From: Rossellomorea aquimaris
Lineage (GTDB): Bacteria; Bacillota; Bacilli; Bacillales; Bacillaceae_B
NCBI RefSeq assembly: GCF_020172085.1
Contig: NZ_JAIVAT010000005.1
Span: 248,001-312,000 of the forward strand
Reading direction: 5' to 3'
Length of the DNA stretch: 64,000 nucleotides
The notes beneath the pieces were generated by a model. That model had not been told where the DNA came from, did no database searches, and saw only the letters and a program-made list of their open reading frames with translations. Each line of letters starts with the position of its first letter. Positions within the stretch are counted from its first letter, which is position 1. The translations under genes and the position numbers were made by a program. Below are positions 61,938-64,000 of this stretch, piece after piece.

Positions 61938-62053
61938 AAAAATCCCTCCCCTTTTTATTAGCATAGCGTAAAACTTAATTTTCAGGAATCATTTTTTAGA
62001 AAAGTTAAATAATTCGAGAGGGAGACCGACATAAAGCCAACCTCCCCTCCCAA

Positions 62054-63667
62054 TTAAACCTGCTTCATTTGGTCCTGTACCTGGTCACGGAGGGCTCTTT
62101 TTAAAAATTTCCCAACTGATGTTTTAGGAATTTCCTCTAGGAATAGAATTTCATCTGGAAGCCACCATTTAGCAAACTGAGGCTTAAGGAAGTCCAGGAT
62201 CTCCTCTTTGGTCACACTTCCTTTCCCCGAGTCTTTTAATACGACACACGCGATAGGCCGTTCCTGCCACTCTTCATGAGGGACTGCCACCACAGCAGCT
62301 TCAAAGATATGTTCATGGGCCATGAGCGCATTTTCAAGATCGACAGAGGAGATCCATTCCCCACCTGATTTAATTAAGTCCTTCGTACGGTCGACGATCT
62401 TGATGTAGCCTTCTTCATCAATGGTGACGACATCACCCGTATACAGCCATCCATCACGGAATGCATCACTTGTCCGTTCATCGTCATAATACTCAGAAGC
62501 AATCCAGGGACCCCTTAAGGCTAGCTCGCCCATCTCAATACCGTCCCAAGCCACTTCGCCATCCTTCCCGACGATCTTCATGTCGAGTCCAGGGACGAGG
62601 ATCCCTTGCTTCGCTTTCAGGTCAAGCTTCTCTTCGGCAGAGAGGTCATCCTGATAGCTTTTTGATGCTGCAATCACGGCAAGTGGACTTGTTTCAGTCA
62701 TGCCATATGCATGCATGAACGGAATGCCGAATTTCTCTTCGAATGTGCGAATCATTCCTTTAGGGGCAGCTGATCCTCCACATAAAACGGACCGAAGACT
62801 TGTGAGATCATATTCCTTTTTCTCCAGTTCATTGAGTAATCCAAGCCAAATCGTCGGCACCCCGGCAGATATGGTTACTTTCTCATCCTGCATGAGCTGG
62901 GCCAGTAACCCTGGAGTAAAATATGGTCCAGGCAGAACCTGCTTCGTTCCGAACCACACCGATGCAAATGGGAGTCCCCATGCGTTCACATGAAACATCG
63001 GCACCACCGGTAGCGCCACATCCCTCTCACTGACGCCAGTCGTATCTGCAAGGCCGAGAGCCATCGCATGCAGTACGATCCCTCTATGTGAATAAACCAC
63101 TCCTTTTGGATTGCCTGTCGTCGCGGAAGTGTAACACATTCCGGCAGGTGCATTCTCATCTATGTCCGTACTGAATTCAAAAGATGGATCCCCTTCCTCC
63201 AATAAGCGTTCATAATGATACACGGGCTCTAACACCGTCTCAGGCAGCTCTCCATCGGTCATCACGATAAATGCCTTGACCGTCGGGATCTGGTCTTTGA
63301 TCTTTTCAATGAGTGGGACAATATCAGGGTCGATGAGCAATACTTGATCTTTTGCATGATTGATTATATAAACAATGTGCTGTGGGGATAATCGGATATT
63401 GATTGTATGTAATACAGCCCCACTGCATGGAATCGCAAAGTATGCTTCCAAATGACGATGGTGGTTCCACGCGAGTGTACCGACTTTATCCCCTTCTTCA
63501 ACCCCCAGTGTCTGAAGGGCACTGGCAAGCCTCCGCGTCCGTTCCCCCCACTGCTTGTATGTGAAGCGGTTGATTCCGGATTCGGTCCGTGAAACGATTT
63601 CTTTCTTAGGAAAATACTTTTCAGCCCGTTCAATCATTTGTGTCAAAAGCAGAGGTGTTTGCATCAT
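62054..63667 (-). CDS. Medium/long-chain fatty-acid--CoA ligase
   Basis: A 537-residue adenylate-forming enzyme that activates fatty acids as acyl-CoA. Signature P-loop [65 protein letters not shown] and catalytic lysine in [12 protein letters not shown]. The N-terminal [15 protein letters not shown]...[28 protein letters not shown] is characteristic of the AlkK-like group, distinct from the LcfB gene at 20021. A cre-like site lies 23 bp upstream of the start. It probably supplies substrate to yhaR. Confidence 0.9.
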   Translation of the reverse strand: MMQTPLLLTQMIERAEKYFPKKEIVSRTESGINRFTYKQWGERTRRLASALQTLGVEEGDKVGTLAWNHHRHLEAYFAIPCSGAVLHTINIRLSPQHIVYIINHAKDQVLLIDPDIVPLIEKIKDQIPTVKAFIVMTDGELPETVLEPVYHYERLLEEGDPSFEFSTDIDENAPAGMCYTSATTGNPKGVVYSHRGIVLHAMALGLADTTGVSERDVALPVVPMFHVNAWGLPFASVWFGTKQVLPGPYFTPGLLAQLMQDEKVTISAGVPTIWLGLLNELEKKEYDLTSLRSVLCGGSAAPKGMIRTFEEKFGIPFMHAYGMTETSPLAVIAASKSYQDDLSAEEKLDLKAKQGILVPGLDMKIVGKDGEVAWDGIEMGELALRGPWIASEYYDDERTSDAFRDGWLYTGDVVTIDEEGYIKIVDRTKDLIKSGGEWISSVDLENALMAHEHIFEAAVVAVPHEEWQERPIACVVLKDSGKGSVTKEEILDFLKPQFAKWWLPDEILFLEEIPKTSVGKFLKRALRDQVQDQMKQV

Positions 63668-63689
63668 ATTCGATCTCTCCCCTCAAAAT

Positions 63690-63703
63690 AGTAAGCGTTT
63701 TCA
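63690..63703. promoter_or_regulatory. CcpA cre site upstream of acyl-CoA ligase gene
   Basis: AGTAAGCGTTTTCA matches 13 of 14 positions of the cre consensus TGWAANCGNTNWCA, 23 bp upstream of the start codon, a location typical for repression. Confidence 0.7.
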
Positions 63704-63805
63704 ATTGGTGTTTGATTTTCTCTGTCTCATTCACTAATTCTACTTTACAGGTGGTTTATCCTTTAAGCATGAATGAAAAATTCCGGTATTGAGAGGAAGA
63801 TAGAC

Positions 63806-63842
63806 AAAAAAACACGTCGCAAAGGGAATGCGACGTGTTTCC
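63806..63842 (-). terminator. Terminator of the hemZ-like gene
   Basis: Stem AACACGTCGCA / TGCGACGTGTT with a loop of about eight bases, followed on the minus strand by TTTTTTTGTC. Confidence 0.9.
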
Positions 63843-63844
63843 TA

Positions 63845-64000
63845 TTATGAAAGTAAATCATTTAGAATCTTGATTTTCTTTTCGGTATATTCCTTGAATC
63901 CAAGATTATAGGCATTCGGTTCCTTCGGGTTGGCGAAATGCGTAATCTTTCCGGTCTTGGGATTGATGAACTTGCTTGCCGCACCGCAGCCGATTCCGAT
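63845..64000 (-). CDS. hemZ: Radical-SAM coproporphyrinogen III dehydrogenase HemZ-like, C-terminal end
   Basis: Only the last 51 residues are in the window: IGIGCGAASKFINPKTGKIT...FANPKEPNAYN...YTEKKIKILNDLLS. The GIGCGAxS segment and the HFANPKEPNAY stretch resemble the C-terminus of HemN/HemZ oxygen-independent coproporphyrinogen oxidases, and in B. subtilis hemZ lies near yhaR. The radical SAM CxxxCxxC site would be outside the window, so the assignment is from this tail and location alone. Confidence 0.65.
   Translation of the reverse strand: MGIGCGAASKFINPKTGKITHFANPKEPNAYNLGFKEYTEKKIKILNDLLS

Overview
The window is chromosomal DNA of a low-to-medium GC, endospore-forming Firmicute of the family Bacillaceae. 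Evidence: strong AAGGAGG-type ribosome sites, many GTG/TTG starts, a comK competence regulator, ScoC/Hpr, spore genes (CotH, a LysM-GH18 cortex-type hydrolase, YhaL, three YjcZ-type mini-proteins), and gene order that follows the yhjE-comK ... yhfH-yhfI-lplJ-lcfB ... yhgE-yhgD-hemYHE-hmoB ... yhfA-yhaA-ecsCBA-hit-trpP-yhaH-scoC-yhaI-yhaJ-prsA-yhaL-yhaM-yhaN-yhaO-yhaP-yhaQ-yhaR part of the Bacillus subtilis chromosome. The species cannot be named from the sequence alone. I saw no tRNA, rRNA, CRISPR array, prophage or transposase gene.

Layout. 1-9.5 kb: a truncated MalT-like regulator, signal peptidase I plus a TVP38 protein, an S9 peptidase, YhjD, ComK with its divergent IDEAL-domain neighbour, a DUF421 protein and an M48 protease. 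9.7-19.5 kb looks like an accessory insertion into the conserved backbone: azlCD with an XRE-cupin regulator, a CotH kinase, an AEC permease, a 2-hydroxycarboxylate transporter with its two-component system, an MDR oxidoreductase and a crotonase. 20-29 kb: lcfB under a FadR-type operator, lplJ, yhfI, yhfH, a YtkA-like lipoprotein, the yhgE/yhgD pair and a three-LysM spore hydrolase. 29-38.7 kb: haem genes hemY-hemH-hemE divergent from hmoB, an isochorismatase-like hydrolase, liaFSR and yhfA. 38.7-51 kb: PAP2, yhaA, DoxX, ecsABC, a repeat-rich leader region, hit, trpP, yhaH, scoC, yhaI, yhaJ, YjcZ genes and prsA. 51-64 kb: yhaL, yhaM, an MFS exporter, yhaNO, yhaPQ, yhzD, yhaR, an acyl-CoA ligase and the 3' end of a hemZ-like gene.

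How the genes fit together. The ecs ABC transporter, PrsA and signal peptidase serve protein secretion; ScoC, ComK and LiaFSR are regulators of the transition state, competence and envelope stress. Two acyl-CoA ligases and two crotonases serve fatty-acid degradation, one under a clear FadR operator and one with a near-perfect cre. hemE/H/Y and hmoB handle haem synthesis and breakdown. The trpP leader carries NAG triplets that look like a TRAP target.

The most unusual signals are non-coding. (1) Four intergenic arrays consist of 5-6 short cores spaced 20 or 21 bp apart; two share the core ATTATCGACTT, one uses TTATCTGCC and one TTTATTTTCAAAA. (2) A three-copy compound repeat of about 134 bp lies between ecsA and hit and is followed by a terminator-like hairpin. 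(3) A long palindromic dispersed repeat upstream of scoC is interrupted by a second structured element, and a relative of that second element occurs 2.5 kb away next to one of the 20/21-bp arrays. (4) A perfect 56-bp palindrome lies between the isochorismatase gene and liaR.
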